Assembly (NCBI RefSeq): GCF_014467055.1
Contig: NZ_CP060696.1
Coordinates: 558,001 to 622,000, forward strand
Direction: 5' to 3'
DNA length: 64,000 bases
Source of the DNA: Caproicibacterium amylolyticum
GTDB lineage: Bacteria; Bacillota; Clostridia; Oscillospirales; Acutalibacteraceae
Below are positions 17,560-26,983 of the stretch, in pieces. Position numbers and translations under genes: made by a program. Numbering within the stretch: position 1 is the first letter of the stretch; the number at the start of each line of letters is the position of its first letter. The notes under the pieces are model-generated. The model searched no databases and was not told the origin of the DNA. It was given only the letters and a program-made list of their open reading frames with translations.

Positions 17560-18504
17560 TTGGCACAGCATAAAAGAACACGGAAACGCTGGAGCAAGGA
17601 TGATACTGAGCTGACGCTGCTTGCAGCGCCAACTACGATTTGGTACATCCTTTTTAGCTTTCTGCCGATGTTCGGTGTGATTATTGCTTTTAAAGATTTT
17701 CGAGTACGTGGCAGTTTCATTTCAAGCGTGTTTTCCAGCCCTTGGGCGGGTGGCACCGGCCTGAAAAATTTTCAGGCAATGTTCAGCTTCAGTGATATCT
17801 GGATGACCATCCGCAACACGATTGGTTATAACCTTGTCTTTATTCTGCTGAACATGGTTGTACCGGTGGCGTTGGCACTGATGATGGGGCAGCTTTACAG
17901 CAAGCGGCTCGGAAAAGTTTATCAGTCGGCTATCTTTTTCCCGTATTTCCTTTCCTGGGTGGTTGTTTCCGCACTGGTCATGGGATTTTTGAGCTATGAC
18001 AAAGGCTACGTCAACAGTGTGATTGCCAGCATGGGCGGCGAGCGTGTGCAATGGTACATGCAGCCGCAGTACTGGCCGCTTTTCCTGACTTTTATGAACA
18101 TCTGGAAAGGCCTTGGGTACAACATGGTGATTTACCTTGCGACGATCACCAATCTGGACAGCACCTACTATGAGGCGGCTTTGATCGACGGTGCCAGCAA
18201 ATGGCAACAGACGCGCTACATTACCCTGCCGCTGATTCGTACAACAATTATTATTATGCTGATTATGGCAGTCGGCCGTATCTTCTCTACGGATTTCGGC
18301 TTGTTCTATCAGGTCCCGCAAAATTCCAGTTCCCTTTACAATGTGACGACCACCATTGACGTTTACGTCTTTACCATGATGAAGAAAGGGAGCACCGGCA
18401 TGGCGAGTGCTGCGGCGCTGGTGCAGTCAGTGGTCGGCTGCATTATGGTTCTGGCAGCCAACGGTGTGGTACGAAAAATTGATCCGGACAGCGCAATGAT
18501 TTAA
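17560..18504 (+). CDS. ABC sugar transporter permease, LplB/CUT1 type
   Basis: The 314-residue integral membrane protein has about six helices and the EAA loop (Tyr-Tyr-Glu-Ala-Ala-Leu-Ile-Asp-Gly-Ala at about 206-215) that docks the ATPase. It forms a heterodimer with the next gene's product to import oligosaccharides. The start is TTG at 17560, with AAAGGA about 10 bases upstream; the ATG at 17541 is out of frame and stops at once. No ATPase gene lies nearby, as is common in this class, which shares an MsmX-like ATPase encoded elsewhere. Confidence 0.92.
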   Translation: MAQHKRTRKRWSKDDTELTLLAAPTTIWYILFSFLPMFGVIIAFKDFRVRGSFISSVFSSPWAGGTGLKNFQAMFSFSDIWMTIRNTIGYNLVFILLNMVVPVALALMMGQLYSKRLGKVYQSAIFFPYFLSWVVVSALVMGFLSYDKGYVNSVIASMGGERVQWYMQPQYWPLFLTFMNIWKGLGYNMVIYLATITNLDSTYYEAALIDGASKWQQTRYITLPLIRTTIIIMLIMAVGRIFSTDFGLFYQVPQNSSSLYNVTTTIDVYVFTMMKKGSTGMASAAALVQSVVGCIMVLAANGVVRKIDPDSAMI

Positions 18505-18516
18505 GGAGGGCTGGCA

Positions 18517-19461
18517 ATGACAAATTCAGCAAAAGTAAAACCGGTAAAAAGCCAGACCGGCCTGGATAAATACAACCGCGTAAAGCCGGTAACGAATGTT
18601 GTTTTTAACATTATCTTTATTGTGTTGGTGCTGGTTGCGGTTGTTCCGATTCTGTTTATGGTGTCTATTTCTTTTTCAGATGAAAAAATGATTCAGCAGT
18701 TCGGTTATCAGTTCATTCCAAAGTCGTTTTCCGCAGCGGGCTATCAGTTCCTGTTTCAGCAGAGCGGCACTATTTTGAAAGCGCTGAGCATTTCTCTGTT
18801 TGTGACCGTTGTAGGTACGGTAATCGGCGTGCTACTGACAACCACAATGGGTTATGTGCTTTCCCGCCCGAAGTACCGGCTGAAAAAGTTTATGACGTGG
18901 CTGGTCTTTATCCCCATGATTTTTAACGGCGGTTTGGTTGCCACTTATTTTGTAATCGGCAACATGATTGGTCTGAAAAATACACTTTGGGCATTGATTT
19001 TGCCGCTGGCGGTTTCTTCGTTCAACGTTATCATCTGTAAAACGTTTTTCTTGGGTTCCCTGCCGGAAGCGATTGTGGAATCCGCAAAGATTGATGGCGC
19101 AAGCCAGCTGCGTATTTTCTTCAATATCGTAATTCCGATTTCCCTGCCGGTGGTTGCAACCATTGCATTGTTCTTGTGCTTTGGCTACTGGAACGACTGG
19201 TTCCAGTCCATGCTGTACATAGATGACCAGCGGATGTACTCCCTGCAGGCGCTGCTCAATCAGATTATGGGGCAGGTCGAGTACCTTGCGCAGAACGCGA
19301 CTTCCATGGGCGTAAGTGCAGCGCAGATTGCTGCCAATATGCCGAAGGAATCTGCCCGTATGGCGATTGCGGTGCTGATTGTGCTGCCGATTGCCTGTGC
19401 GTACCCCTTCTTCCAGAAATACTTTATTTCCGGTCTTACCGTTGGTGCCGTAAAGGGCTGA
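18517..19461 (+). CDS. ABC sugar transporter permease, YtcP/CUT1 type
   Basis: This 314-residue second permease has about six membrane helices and the EAA loop (Ile-Val-Glu-Ser-Ala-Lys-Ile-Asp-Gly-Ala, about 186-195). It starts 12 bases after the first permease gene, with AAGGAGGG before the ATG, so the two are co-translated. Its partner binding protein follows at 19514. Confidence 0.92.
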   Translation: MTNSAKVKPVKSQTGLDKYNRVKPVTNVVFNIIFIVLVLVAVVPILFMVSISFSDEKMIQQFGYQFIPKSFSAAGYQFLFQQSGTILKALSISLFVTVVGTVIGVLLTTTMGYVLSRPKYRLKKFMTWLVFIPMIFNGGLVATYFVIGNMIGLKNTLWALILPLAVSSFNVIICKTFFLGSLPEAIVESAKIDGASQLRIFFNIVIPISLPVVATIALFLCFGYWNDWFQSMLYIDDQRMYSLQALLNQIMGQVEYLAQNATSMGVSAAQIAANMPKESARMAIAVLIVLPIACAYPFFQKYFISGLTVGAVKG

Positions 19462-19513
19462 CCCACTGAATCAGGGTCTTATCATTCAGTTTTATATATT
19501 TTGGGAGGTAACT

Positions 19514-21007
19514 ATGAAAAAGGCAAAGAAAATTGTATCAGTGCTTTGCGCCGCTGCAGTTGCAGCGGGTGCACTGAGCGGATGCGCCGGCAGCGGCTCA
19601 TCTCAGGCAGCGCAGTCCGGAACAGCTTCCGGAGCAGCCAGCACCGCGGCTTCTAAGAGCGGTGGAACCGAAACCATTACATGGTGGACGATTGGTGATC
19701 AGCCGGCAGACCTTGAGGCCGGCCTTGCAGCCATCAACAAGTACAGTGAAGAAAAAATCGGCGTCAAAATTGACCTGAAAATTGCCGGTTGGGACGCTTG
19801 GGCCGACAAGATGAACACCATTGTCAACTCCGGTGATTCTTTCGACATGATGTTCACCAACAACACAAACTACAGCCGCTTTGCAAACCTGGGCGCTTTT
19901 GCGGACATCACCGACCTTGCAAAGAGCGCTTCTCCGGAGCTGTATAAATTCATTCCGGAAAAGGTTTGGAAGGGTACTGAAGTAAACGGCAAGGTTTACG
20001 CTGTACCGACTTACAAGGATTCCTCTATCACGCAGTACTGGGCATGGGATGACAAGTATGTTAAGAAGTACAATATTGATACAAAGAGCATTAAGACCAT
20101 GAAAGATTTGGACACACCGTTGCGCAAGATGAAACAGGGCGAGGGCAACAGCTTCTATCCGCTGCATCTGGACAAGAGCAACGGCTTCTCCGGTATGTTC
20201 AATGAATATGACAGCCTTGGCACCGGCCTGCCGATTCTCGGCGTCAAAATTGACGACAAGAGCCGCAAGGTTGTGAATACACTGGAACAGAGCGATATTA
20301 AAGAAAAGCTCAATCTGTTGCACAGCTGGTACAAAGACGGCATCATCAATCAGGATGCTTCCACCGTTGGTGATGCGCCGAAAAACAAGGCATTCATGAG
20401 TGCACAAGGCTTCCCGGGTGCAGAAGTTGCCTGGGCACAAAAAGAGGGCGTTTCCAAGTACGATTCCGTACAGGTTTCTGACCCACTGTACACCACTGAG
20501 AGCATTCAGGGTTCCATGAACGCGATTTCCGCAAATTCCCAGCATAAAGAAGCCTGCCTGAAGCTGCTGCAGCTTATCAACACGGATTCCTATATGCGTG
20601 ACCTGATGGCTTACGGTGTGCCGGACAAAGACTGGAGCTACACAGATTCTTCCAAGAATGTTGTTAAGATTCCGGAAAACAAGCAGTGGACACTGCCGGC
20701 TTACTCACAGGGCACTTTCTTCGTCCTTTCTCCGATTTCTCCGAACCCGGCGAATCAGTATGATGAAGTAAAGAAGCTGAATGAAAAAGCAACCGAATCT
20801 GCCTGCCTGGGATTCTCTATTGACATTTCGAACCTTACCAATGAAATGGCGAACTGCAACACCATTTGGGAAAAATACAAGACAGAGCTCTGGACCGGTG
20901 CTTCCGACCCGAATACCGTGATTCCGCAGCTAACTGCTGAACTCAAGCAGAACGGCTTCGACAAAATCATGCAGGAAGCACAGAAGCAGCTGGATGCCCA
21001 GAAGTAA
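19514..21007 (+). CDS. Extracellular solute-binding lipoprotein of the CUT1 transporter
   Basis: The 497-residue binding protein has a signal peptide and the lipobox Leu-Ser-Gly-Cys at about residue 26, a Ser/Ala-rich linker, then a family 1 solute-binding fold with a DUF3502-like C-terminal region. It should capture an oligosaccharide outside the cell and hand it to the two permeases. GGGAGG precedes the ATG. A weak stem (ACTGAAT/ATTCAGT, 19467-19493) separates it from the permease gene and may stabilise or segment the mRNA. Terminator at 21022. Confidence 0.93.
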   Translation: MKKAKKIVSVLCAAAVAAGALSGCAGSGSSQAAQSGTASGAASTAASKSGGTETITWWTIGDQPADLEAGLAAINKYSEEKIGVKIDLKIAGWDAWADKMNTIVNSGDSFDMMFTNNTNYSRFANLGAFADITDLAKSASPELYKFIPEKVWKGTEVNGKVYAVPTYKDSSITQYWAWDDKYVKKYNIDTKSIKTMKDLDTPLRKMKQGEGNSFYPLHLDKSNGFSGMFNEYDSLGTGLPILGVKIDDKSRKVVNTLEQSDIKEKLNLLHSWYKDGIINQDASTVGDAPKNKAFMSAQGFPGAEVAWAQKEGVSKYDSVQVSDPLYTTESIQGSMNAISANSQHKEACLKLLQLINTDSYMRDLMAYGVPDKDWSYTDSSKNVVKIPENKQWTLPAYSQGTFFVLSPISPNPANQYDEVKKLNEKATESACLGFSIDISNLTNEMANCNTIWEKYKTELWTGASDPNTVIPQLTAELKQNGFDKIMQEAQKQLDAQK

Positions 21008-21021
21008 TAAGTGCTAAAACC

Positions 21022-21053
21022 AAAGACCCGAATGGAAACCCGTTCGGGTCTTT
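21022..21053 (+). terminator. Terminator-like hairpin between the binding-protein gene and GH130 gene
   Basis: AAAGACCCGAA pairs with TTCGGGTCTTT. The T-run is only the 3' arm, so partial read-through into the GH130 gene is likely and would lower enzyme expression relative to the binding protein. Confidence 0.65.
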
Positions 21054-21083
21054 CTGTGTCAGTGAATTTGAAAGGAGTCTCTC

Positions 21084-22082
21084 ATGAGCCATTTGAAAGG
21101 AAATGTCCTGCCCGACATGCCGTGGCAGGAAAAACCGGCAAATTGCCGGATGCCCGTCTGGAGGTACAGTGAAAATCCGATTATTACGCGGGACGCCGTG
21201 CCGAATGCCAACAGTATTTTTAATTCCGCGGTGGTACCGTTTGGTGAGGGGTACGCCGGTGTATTCCGCTGCGATTCCCGTTCCGTCAGCATGGATATTT
21301 TTGCGGGTTTCAGCAAAGACGGCATTCATTGGGAGATTTCCGCGCAGCCGATTTCCTTTGAGGGTGACCCGGAAGTTACAAAGCGGGAGTATCGTTACGA
21401 CCCGCGTGTCTGCTTTATAGAGGACCGCTACTACATTACCTGGTGCAACGGTTACCACGGGCCGACTATCGGTATTGCGTATACCTTTGACTTCAAAACA
21501 TTTTATCAGCTGGAAAATGCCTTTTTGCCCTACAACCGCAACGGCGTGCTGTTTCCGCGAAAAATCGGGGAACACTATGCAATGCTTTCCCGCCCAAGTG
21601 ATACCGGACACACTCCTTTCGGCGATATCTTTTACAGCGAAAGTCCGGATTTGACTTTTTGGGGAAAACATCGCTGGGTGATGGGGCAAATTACCGGGGA
21701 CGCTTCCGCCTGGCAGTCCAAAAAAATTGGCCCGGGGCCGACTCCGATTGAAACAGATGAAGGTTGGCTGCTGATTTACCACGGGGTCATCAACACCTGC
21801 AACGGCTTTGTCTACCGCATCGGCTGTGCACTGCTGGACTTGGAAAAGCCGTGGATCGTAAAGGCGCGCTCCCGCAACTACATCCTTGCACCGCAGGAAC
21901 TGTATGAATGTGTAGGCGATGTGCCAAATGTTACCTTCCCCTGCGCGGTGCTGACCGACGCACCCACCGGCCGCATTGCCATTTACTATGGTTGTGCGGA
22001 TACTGTGACCGGCCTTGCCTTTACAACTGCAGAGGAACTGCTGCAGTATATGAAAGATTATCCTTTGGAGGAAACCACATGA
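21084..22082 (+). CDS. Glycoside phosphorylase family GH130 (beta-mannoside phosphorylase)
   Basis: GH130 enzymes use phosphate to split beta-mannosides such as Man-beta-1,4-Glc or Man-beta-1,4-GlcNAc, releasing mannose 1-phosphate and saving ATP. The 332-residue protein has no signal peptide and shows the five-bladed propeller pattern, with the candidate catalytic acid Asp106 in Tyr-Arg-Tyr-Asp-Pro-Arg and a phosphate-site region near Gly-Pro-Gly-Pro-Thr-Pro. AAAGGAG precedes the ATG. Its stop overlaps the start of the GH38 alpha-mannosidase gene (ATGA), tying the two in one pathway. GH130 beside GH38 suggests N-glycan core or mannan fragments as substrate; the acceptor sugar cannot be told. 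Confidence 0.9.
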   Translation: MSHLKGNVLPDMPWQEKPANCRMPVWRYSENPIITRDAVPNANSIFNSAVVPFGEGYAGVFRCDSRSVSMDIFAGFSKDGIHWEISAQPISFEGDPEVTKREYRYDPRVCFIEDRYYITWCNGYHGPTIGIAYTFDFKTFYQLENAFLPYNRNGVLFPRKIGEHYAMLSRPSDTGHTPFGDIFYSESPDLTFWGKHRWVMGQITGDASAWQSKKIGPGPTPIETDEGWLLIYHGVINTCNGFVYRIGCALLDLEKPWIVKARSRNYILAPQELYECVGDVPNVTFPCAVLTDAPTGRIAIYYGCADTVTGLAFTTAEELLQYMKDYPLEETT

Positions 22083-25000
22083 TTTTTGCAAAAGAACGGG
22101 CACAGGTAATCTGTGACCAACTGAAAAAAGCAAAATGCGTGCAGAAGCTGGAGCTGACCGATTGGCAGCGCAAGGAAGGGAACTTTCTGCGCCCGGCAGA
22201 TGCCGACAAATCCGAAACACCGTGGCAGACGTTTGACAGCCGCACCATGCACTGGTACGGGCCGGACAAACACGATTGGTTCCGCACTACGCTGACCGTG
22301 CCGCAGAGTTTTGACGGCCGTCCGCTCTGGTTCAACATCCGTACTCAGATTGACGAGTGGGATGACGGCAAAAACCCGCAGTTTTTGCTGTTCCTGAACG
22401 GCGAAATCGTACAGGGAATCGACATGAACCACCGCGAAGCACTCATAACCCGCAGCGCAAAGGCAGGGGAAACCTATCAGGTGGACCTGCAGGCGTATAC
22501 CGGTACCCTGCACGATGAATTCCGCTTGCTGGGGGAAGCAATGGAGATTGACCCCCAAGTGGAGGGCATGTACTATGACCTGCAGATTCCGCTCTGGTCA
22601 CTGGCGCGCATGGAAAAGGATTGCCGTACGCGCTATGAAATTGAAACGGTTCTTAATGACACAGTGAACCTATTGGATATGCGCTGTGTGCCGTCACAGG
22701 ACTTTACCGATTCCGTAAAAAAGGCACGTGCTTACATCGGCGAAAAGCTGTACACTGAGCTTGCCGGTCACGATGACGTAATTGCTACCTGCATCGGCCA
22801 CACACACATTGACGTTGCGTGGTGGTGGACGGTAGAGCAGACGCGCGAAAAAGTTGCGCGCAGCTTTTCCACGGTGCTCAAGCTGATGGAGGAATACCCG
22901 GATTACAAATTCATGTCCAGCCAGCCGCAGCTTTATCAGTTCCTGAAAGACCGCTACCCGGAGCTGTACGCAAAAGTGAAGCAGCGCATTGCGGAGGGTC
23001 GCTGGGAACCGGAAGGCGGCATGTGGCTGGAAGCCGACTGCAACCTGACTTCCGGCGAATCGTTGGTGCGACAGTTTCTGAACGGCAAGCGCTTTTTCCG
23101 TGAAGAATTCGGCAAGGACAACAAAGTGCTTTGGCTGCCGGATGTGTTCGGCTACTCCGGGGCGCTGCCGCAGATTGCAAAAAAGTGCGGCATTGATTAT
23201 TTTATGACCACCAAGCTTTCATGGAACCAGTTCAATAAAATACCGTATGATACTCTGAATTGGCGCGGCATTGACGGCACTGAAATCCTGACGCATTTCA
23301 TCACGACGCTGGGTGTAGGGCAGCCGACCGGAAACTTCTTTACAACGTACAACGGCATGCTGCATCCAGATTCCGTTATGGGCGCATGGGACCGTTACCA
23401 GAACAAAGAAATCAACAATGACGTTTTGATTGCCTACGGCTACGGCGACGGCGGCGGCGGCCCGACCCGCGAGATGCTGGAAACCTCCAAGCGCTTGGAA
23501 AAAGGTATACAGGGTGTGCCGAAGGTGCGGCAGGAGTTCGCCGGAACCTATTTCCGCGAACTGGAAGAAAGAGTCGCCGGAAACAAGCGCCTGCCTGTGT
23601 GGGAGGGTGAGTTCTATTTTGAATATCACCGCGGTACCTATACCTCCATGGCACGCAACAAGCGCGCTAACCGCAAGAGTGAACTGATGCTCATGGATTT
23701 GGAACTGCTTTCTGTGCTGGCAGAACGCGCGGGAATGGACTACCCCGCAAAAGAACTGGAGCAGATGTGGAAAATCGTGCTGCTTAATCAGTTCCATGAT
23801 ATTCTGCCCGGCAGCGCTATCCATGAAGTATACGAGCAGACGAAAAAGGAATATGCCGCACTTGCAGAGCAGGCACAGCGGCTGATTCGCGAGCGGCTGC
23901 ATCTGCTTGCCGGAAACGGTGGGGCGCAGGTGCTGTTTAATACACTCAGCTTTGTGCGGGATGACGTAGTTATACTGGACGGCTGCAACGCTTCTGCATT
24001 GCGCCTGCCGGACGGCAGCACAGCACCCGTGCAGAAGTGCGCGGATGGTACCGCCGTTGCCTATGTGACCGGGCTTCCGGCAAAAGGCTGTGCAAGCCTG
24101 CTGCCGTGCAGCGCGGAGCATGCGGAGAATCCGCTGCAGATTTCTGACAGCGGAATTGAAACACCGTTCTACTCTGTAAAATTTACAGCGGATGGCTGCT
24201 TTGCTTCTGTGTTTGATAAAGAAAATAATCGTGAAGTGCTGCAGCCCGGTAAATCGGCAAACCTGATGCGCGTTTATGAAGATAAGCCGATTTATTACGA
24301 TAACTGGGACATTGATATTTTCTACAAAGAGAAATACTGGGATGTCACCGATGCGCAGTCCATCGAGTGGACGGAGCGCGGCCCGGTACGTGCAACATTA
24401 CAGATTGAACGGAAATTTCAGGGCTCCCTCATTCGGCAGAAAATTCATTTTTACGCAAATCTGCGCCGCATCGACTTTGAAAGCTATGTGGACTGGCACG
24501 AGCATCAGCAGTTGCTGAAAGTGCATTTCCCGCTGGCGATTCATACAGACGAGGCAACGTTTGACATTCAGTTCGGAAACGTCAAGCGCAAAGTGACGCA
24601 GAACACCAGCTGGGAAGTCGCACGCTTTGAATCCTGCGGGCACAAGTGGGCGGACCTTTCCGAGGGCGGCTACGGTGTTTCCCTGCTGAATGACTGCAAG
24701 TACGGTCATTCCGTACATGACGGTGACCTTGCTTTGACACTGATTAAATCCGGCATTGAGCCGAACCCCACCACCGACCAGGAAGAGCATTTCTTCACCT
24801 ACTCTTTGTACCCGCATAGGGGTTCCTGGCAGGAGGGCGAAACCGCCAAAGAGGCGGCAAAGCTGAACCAGCCTGCTTATGCCGTGCAGGGCGGAGAGAG
24901 CCTGAACAATTCGTTCCTTTCTGTGGACGCAGAACACGTTATGCTGGAAACCGTAAAGCAGGCAGAGGACGGCACCGGCACAGTTGTGCGTATTTACGAT

Positions 25001-25177
25001 TACCAGAATCAGCGCGGCCCAGTTACCATCACTGCGGCGGTGCCGATTGCGTCGGTTACCGAGTGCAATCTGATTGAAGAGGAACAGAAAGCGGTTCCGT
25101 ATGACGGAAACCGCTTTACGTTCCACATTGACCCGTACGAAATCAAGACCTATAAGATTCAGTTTGCCACAGAGTAA
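22079..25177 (+). CDS. Glycoside hydrolase family 38 alpha-mannosidase
   Basis: The 1032-residue enzyme would trim alpha-linked mannose from imported oligosaccharides. The N-terminal zinc-binding catalytic domain carries His241-Thr-His243-Ile-Asp245 (metal ligands) and the nucleophile Asp355 in Leu-Pro-Asp-Val-Phe-Gly. The mid domain and C-terminal beta-sandwiches complete the normal length of cytosolic GH38 enzymes. There is no signal peptide. The ATG at 22079 overlaps the GH130 stop and has GGAGG 8 bases upstream; an in-frame extension back to 21908 is antecedent shadow. Together with GH130 it implies alpha-trimming followed by phosphorolysis of the beta-mannosyl core. Confidence 0.93.
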   Translation: MIFAKERAQVICDQLKKAKCVQKLELTDWQRKEGNFLRPADADKSETPWQTFDSRTMHWYGPDKHDWFRTTLTVPQSFDGRPLWFNIRTQIDEWDDGKNPQFLLFLNGEIVQGIDMNHREALITRSAKAGETYQVDLQAYTGTLHDEFRLLGEAMEIDPQVEGMYYDLQIPLWSLARMEKDCRTRYEIETVLNDTVNLLDMRCVPSQDFTDSVKKARAYIGEKLYTELAGHDDVIATCIGHTHIDVAWWWTVEQTREKVARSFSTVLKLMEEYPDYKFMSSQPQLYQFLKDRYPELYAKVKQRIAEGRWEPEGGMWLEADCNLTSGESLVRQFLNGKRFFREEFGKDNKVLWLPDVFGYSGALPQIAKKCGIDYFMTTKLSWNQFNKIPYDTLNWRGIDGTEILTHFITTLGVGQPTGNFFTTYNGMLHPDSVMGAWDRYQNKEINNDVLIAYGYGDGGGGPTREMLETSKRLEKGIQGVPKVRQEFAGTYFRELEERVAGNKRLPVWEGEFYFEYHRGTYTSMARNKRANRKSELMLMDLELLSVLAERAGMDYPAKELEQMWKIVLLNQFHDILPGSAIHEVYEQTKKEYAALAEQAQRLIRERLHLLAGNGGAQVLFNTLSFVRDDVVILDGCNASALRLPDGSTAPVQKCADGTAVAYVTGLPAKGCASLLPCSAEHAENPLQISDSGIETPFYSVKFTADGCFASVFDKENNREVLQPGKSANLMRVYEDKPIYYDNWDIDIFYKEKYWDVTDAQSIEWTERGPVRATLQIERKFQGSLIRQKIHFYANLRRIDFESYVDWHEHQQLLKVHFPLAIHTDEATFDIQFGNVKRKVTQNTSWEVARFESCGHKWADLSEGGYGVSLLNDCKYGHSVHDGDLALTLIKSGIEPNPTTDQEEHFFTYSLYPHRGSWQEGETAKEAAKLNQPAYAVQGGESLNNSFLSVDAEHVMLETVKQAEDGTGTVVRIYDYQNQRGPVTITAAVPIASVTECNLIEEEQKAVPYDGNRFTFHIDPYEIKTYKIQFATE

Positions 25178-25190
25178 GACAAATCAAAAC

Positions 25191-25224
25191 AAGAGCCGCT
25201 GCGGTGGTAAAAGCAGCGGCTCTT
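25191..25224 (+). terminator. Hairpin after the GH38 gene
   Basis: A perfect 12-bp stem (AAGAGCCGCTGC with GCAGCGGCTCTT) follows the stop by 14 bases. The T-tract is short (TCTTGTT), so termination strength is uncertain. Confidence 0.65.
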
Positions 25225-25228
25225 GTTG

Positions 25229-25400
25229 GCTTTCAGTAAAGTTTTCGCCAACCTTGTTCACAAGGCTGTAGGGTTTGGGGCAAAGCCCCAAGATCTTTCT
25301 CTTGACCCGTAAAGCCCTTTGTGTGAAAAAAGCAGTACACAGCAGCATCCTCTGCGGCGGGCGAAGCCATGCCGTAAAGAAGCTGCGCTGCGGAAAGCAA
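25229..25400. other. Non-coding spacer with repeat-like features between convergent genes
   Basis: No gene is supported. The stretch holds small nested hairpins (ACCTTGTTCACAAGG; GGGGCAAAGCCCC) and is GC-rich compared with other gaps. It looks like a dispersed intergenic repeat rather than unique spacer, but only one copy is present in the window. Confidence 0.3.
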
Positions 25401-26891
25401 CTAAAACCCTTTTGCTTTCCAGGCAGTAATCTGCTGCTGCAGCGTGCTTTGCAGTTTGTCAATGCCTGCTTCGCGAAGTTCCTGCAAAAACAGCGGCAGA
25501 ATTTTATTTGGGTCTACCGTGCCGGTCATCAGCGATGGATAGTATTTTTCGGTGACACGCACAACTGCGGCGGCCTGTGCCGCGGAGCTTGAATCCGAAA
25601 TATCCGGTGTGAATCCGAGTGCTTGTGAGCGTACCGCCTCTTTGTTGAATTTTCGGTAAGCATCCCATTTGTTGACCGGGTCATTCACTGTGGTGTAAAG
25701 AATGAACCAGTTTCCCTGAGTGTACTGAATGCCGCGGTAGCCGCTGTCCAACCCAATGACCTGATGCTTTTCAGACAGGCGGTAGTGTGTACCTTCAATT
25801 CCGTAATTCAGCATATTGCGCACTTCTGCGTCTGTATTCAGGCAGTTCAGGAAGCGCACACATTCTTTAGGATGCTGTGTGTGCGCGCTGACGGACATGA
25901 TGCCGCCGCGTGTGGATTCGGAAGTGATGACGGAGGGAGAAACCTGCTGGCACACCACCGGATAGCCAAGATTGTTTGCCCAGGTGGAGTCTGAGTACGG
26001 TCCGCCGGAACCATTGTGCCACAAAACGGTGTAATTTTTCAGGTCATCGCTGTTGGTTTTAAAGGCGGCGTCCGCATTGATATAGCCGAGTTTATAGTAA
26101 CGGCGCAGGGTGTGCAGCACCTGTTTTGCACAGTCAGTTTCATAGATGTTGACAATTTTAAGACTGGTGTCAGAGGACTTGACCATCAGCGGAATGTTGT
26201 GATTGACGATGTATTCGTAGCCGTCTATGCTAAAGAAATTCTCGGAGTTGCGGTCCAGTGCCATGGGGATGCACTGCGGCTCTGCCTGCTTTACTTTTTT
26301 TAGGATTGGCTCCAGAGATTCCAGCGTCCTGTACTGCTTTACGTCAATGCCGTATTTTTCTGCGAGTGCTTTGGAATAAATCCAGAGATCAGGGGTGGCA
26401 ATTTCTTTGTTGGTGGGAATGCCGTAGGTTTTGCCGTCGATTTTAATGCCTGTCCAGAAAAGCGGGTCAATCGCGTCGTACATTTTCTTTCCAGTAGTTT
26501 TTAAGTAAGAGGTCAAATCCAGCCATGCGCCCTTGCGGGCATTGCCGACAAAGTCGCCCTGTTGGCTGGAGGTGAAGGCAATGTCGAAACTGGTGCCGGA
26601 GTCGATAATTGCGGAAAGCTTGGTAGTGTAGTCGTCCCAGTCGATATAGTTGATTTTGACCCGGACACCGATTTTTTTCATCAGCAGTTCGTTGAGTGCA
26701 TTGTTTACGGCGGTAAGGTCCTTGCCGGCCGGCCCAATGGTGTAGTATTGCAGCGTAACAGCGGAAGCTGAATTTGACGCGGCAGTGGATGCAGCAGCCG
26801 AGGAAGAAGCGGCTGTTTCCTGCCCGCAGGCTGCAGCAGCGGAAAGGATCGCGGCAGAAAGAATACAGGCAAGTGCTTTTCGCAGTTTCAA
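25401..26891 (-). CDS. Extracellular solute-binding lipoprotein, orphan (no adjacent permeases)
   Basis: A 496-residue binding protein closely similar in plan to the one at 19514: signal peptide, a lipobox ending Ala-Ala-Ala-Ala-Cys-Gly at about residue 22, a Ser/Ala-rich linker, a family 1 binding fold, and a matching C-terminal end. The favoured start is TTG at 26891, preceded by GGGGGA and giving a normal signal peptide; an ATG at 26930 would add 13 residues without a clear ribosome site. No permease genes are beside it, so it may share those at 17560-19461 or act as a sensor. It is divergent from a GH3 gene, separated by about 90 bases. Confidence 0.87.
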   Translation of the reverse strand: MKLRKALACILSAAILSAAAACGQETAASSSAAASTAASNSASAVTLQYYTIGPAGKDLTAVNNALNELLMKKIGVRVKINYIDWDDYTTKLSAIIDSGTSFDIAFTSSQQGDFVGNARKGAWLDLTSYLKTTGKKMYDAIDPLFWTGIKIDGKTYGIPTNKEIATPDLWIYSKALAEKYGIDVKQYRTLESLEPILKKVKQAEPQCIPMALDRNSENFFSIDGYEYIVNHNIPLMVKSSDTSLKIVNIYETDCAKQVLHTLRRYYKLGYINADAAFKTNSDDLKNYTVLWHNGSGGPYSDSTWANNLGYPVVCQQVSPSVITSESTRGGIMSVSAHTQHPKECVRFLNCLNTDAEVRNMLNYGIEGTHYRLSEKHQVIGLDSGYRGIQYTQGNWFILYTTVNDPVNKWDAYRKFNKEAVRSQALGFTPDISDSSSAAQAAAVVRVTEKYYPSLMTGTVDPNKILPLFLQELREAGIDKLQSTLQQQITAWKAKGF

Positions 26892-26983
26892 AAAGAATCC
26901 CCCAGTAAATCGAAAATTATATAGTTTCATGTTATAGAAATATTATAAATTTTGTGTTAGTTGATGTCAATCAGGAGGCAGAA

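Noticed and set aside
20967..22220. 417-codon open frame antisense to the GH130 gene
   Set aside because: GH130 motifs are clear on the plus strand; the antisense frame has no start signal and no recognisable product.
23219..24121. 300-codon open frame antisense to the GH38 gene
   Set aside because: No ribosome site, no domain, and the plus-strand enzyme is continuous.
25229..25462. Minus-strand open frame past the end of the orphan binding-protein gene
   Set aside because: It has no start signal and lies in structured spacer; it may be a dispersed repeat but not a supported gene.
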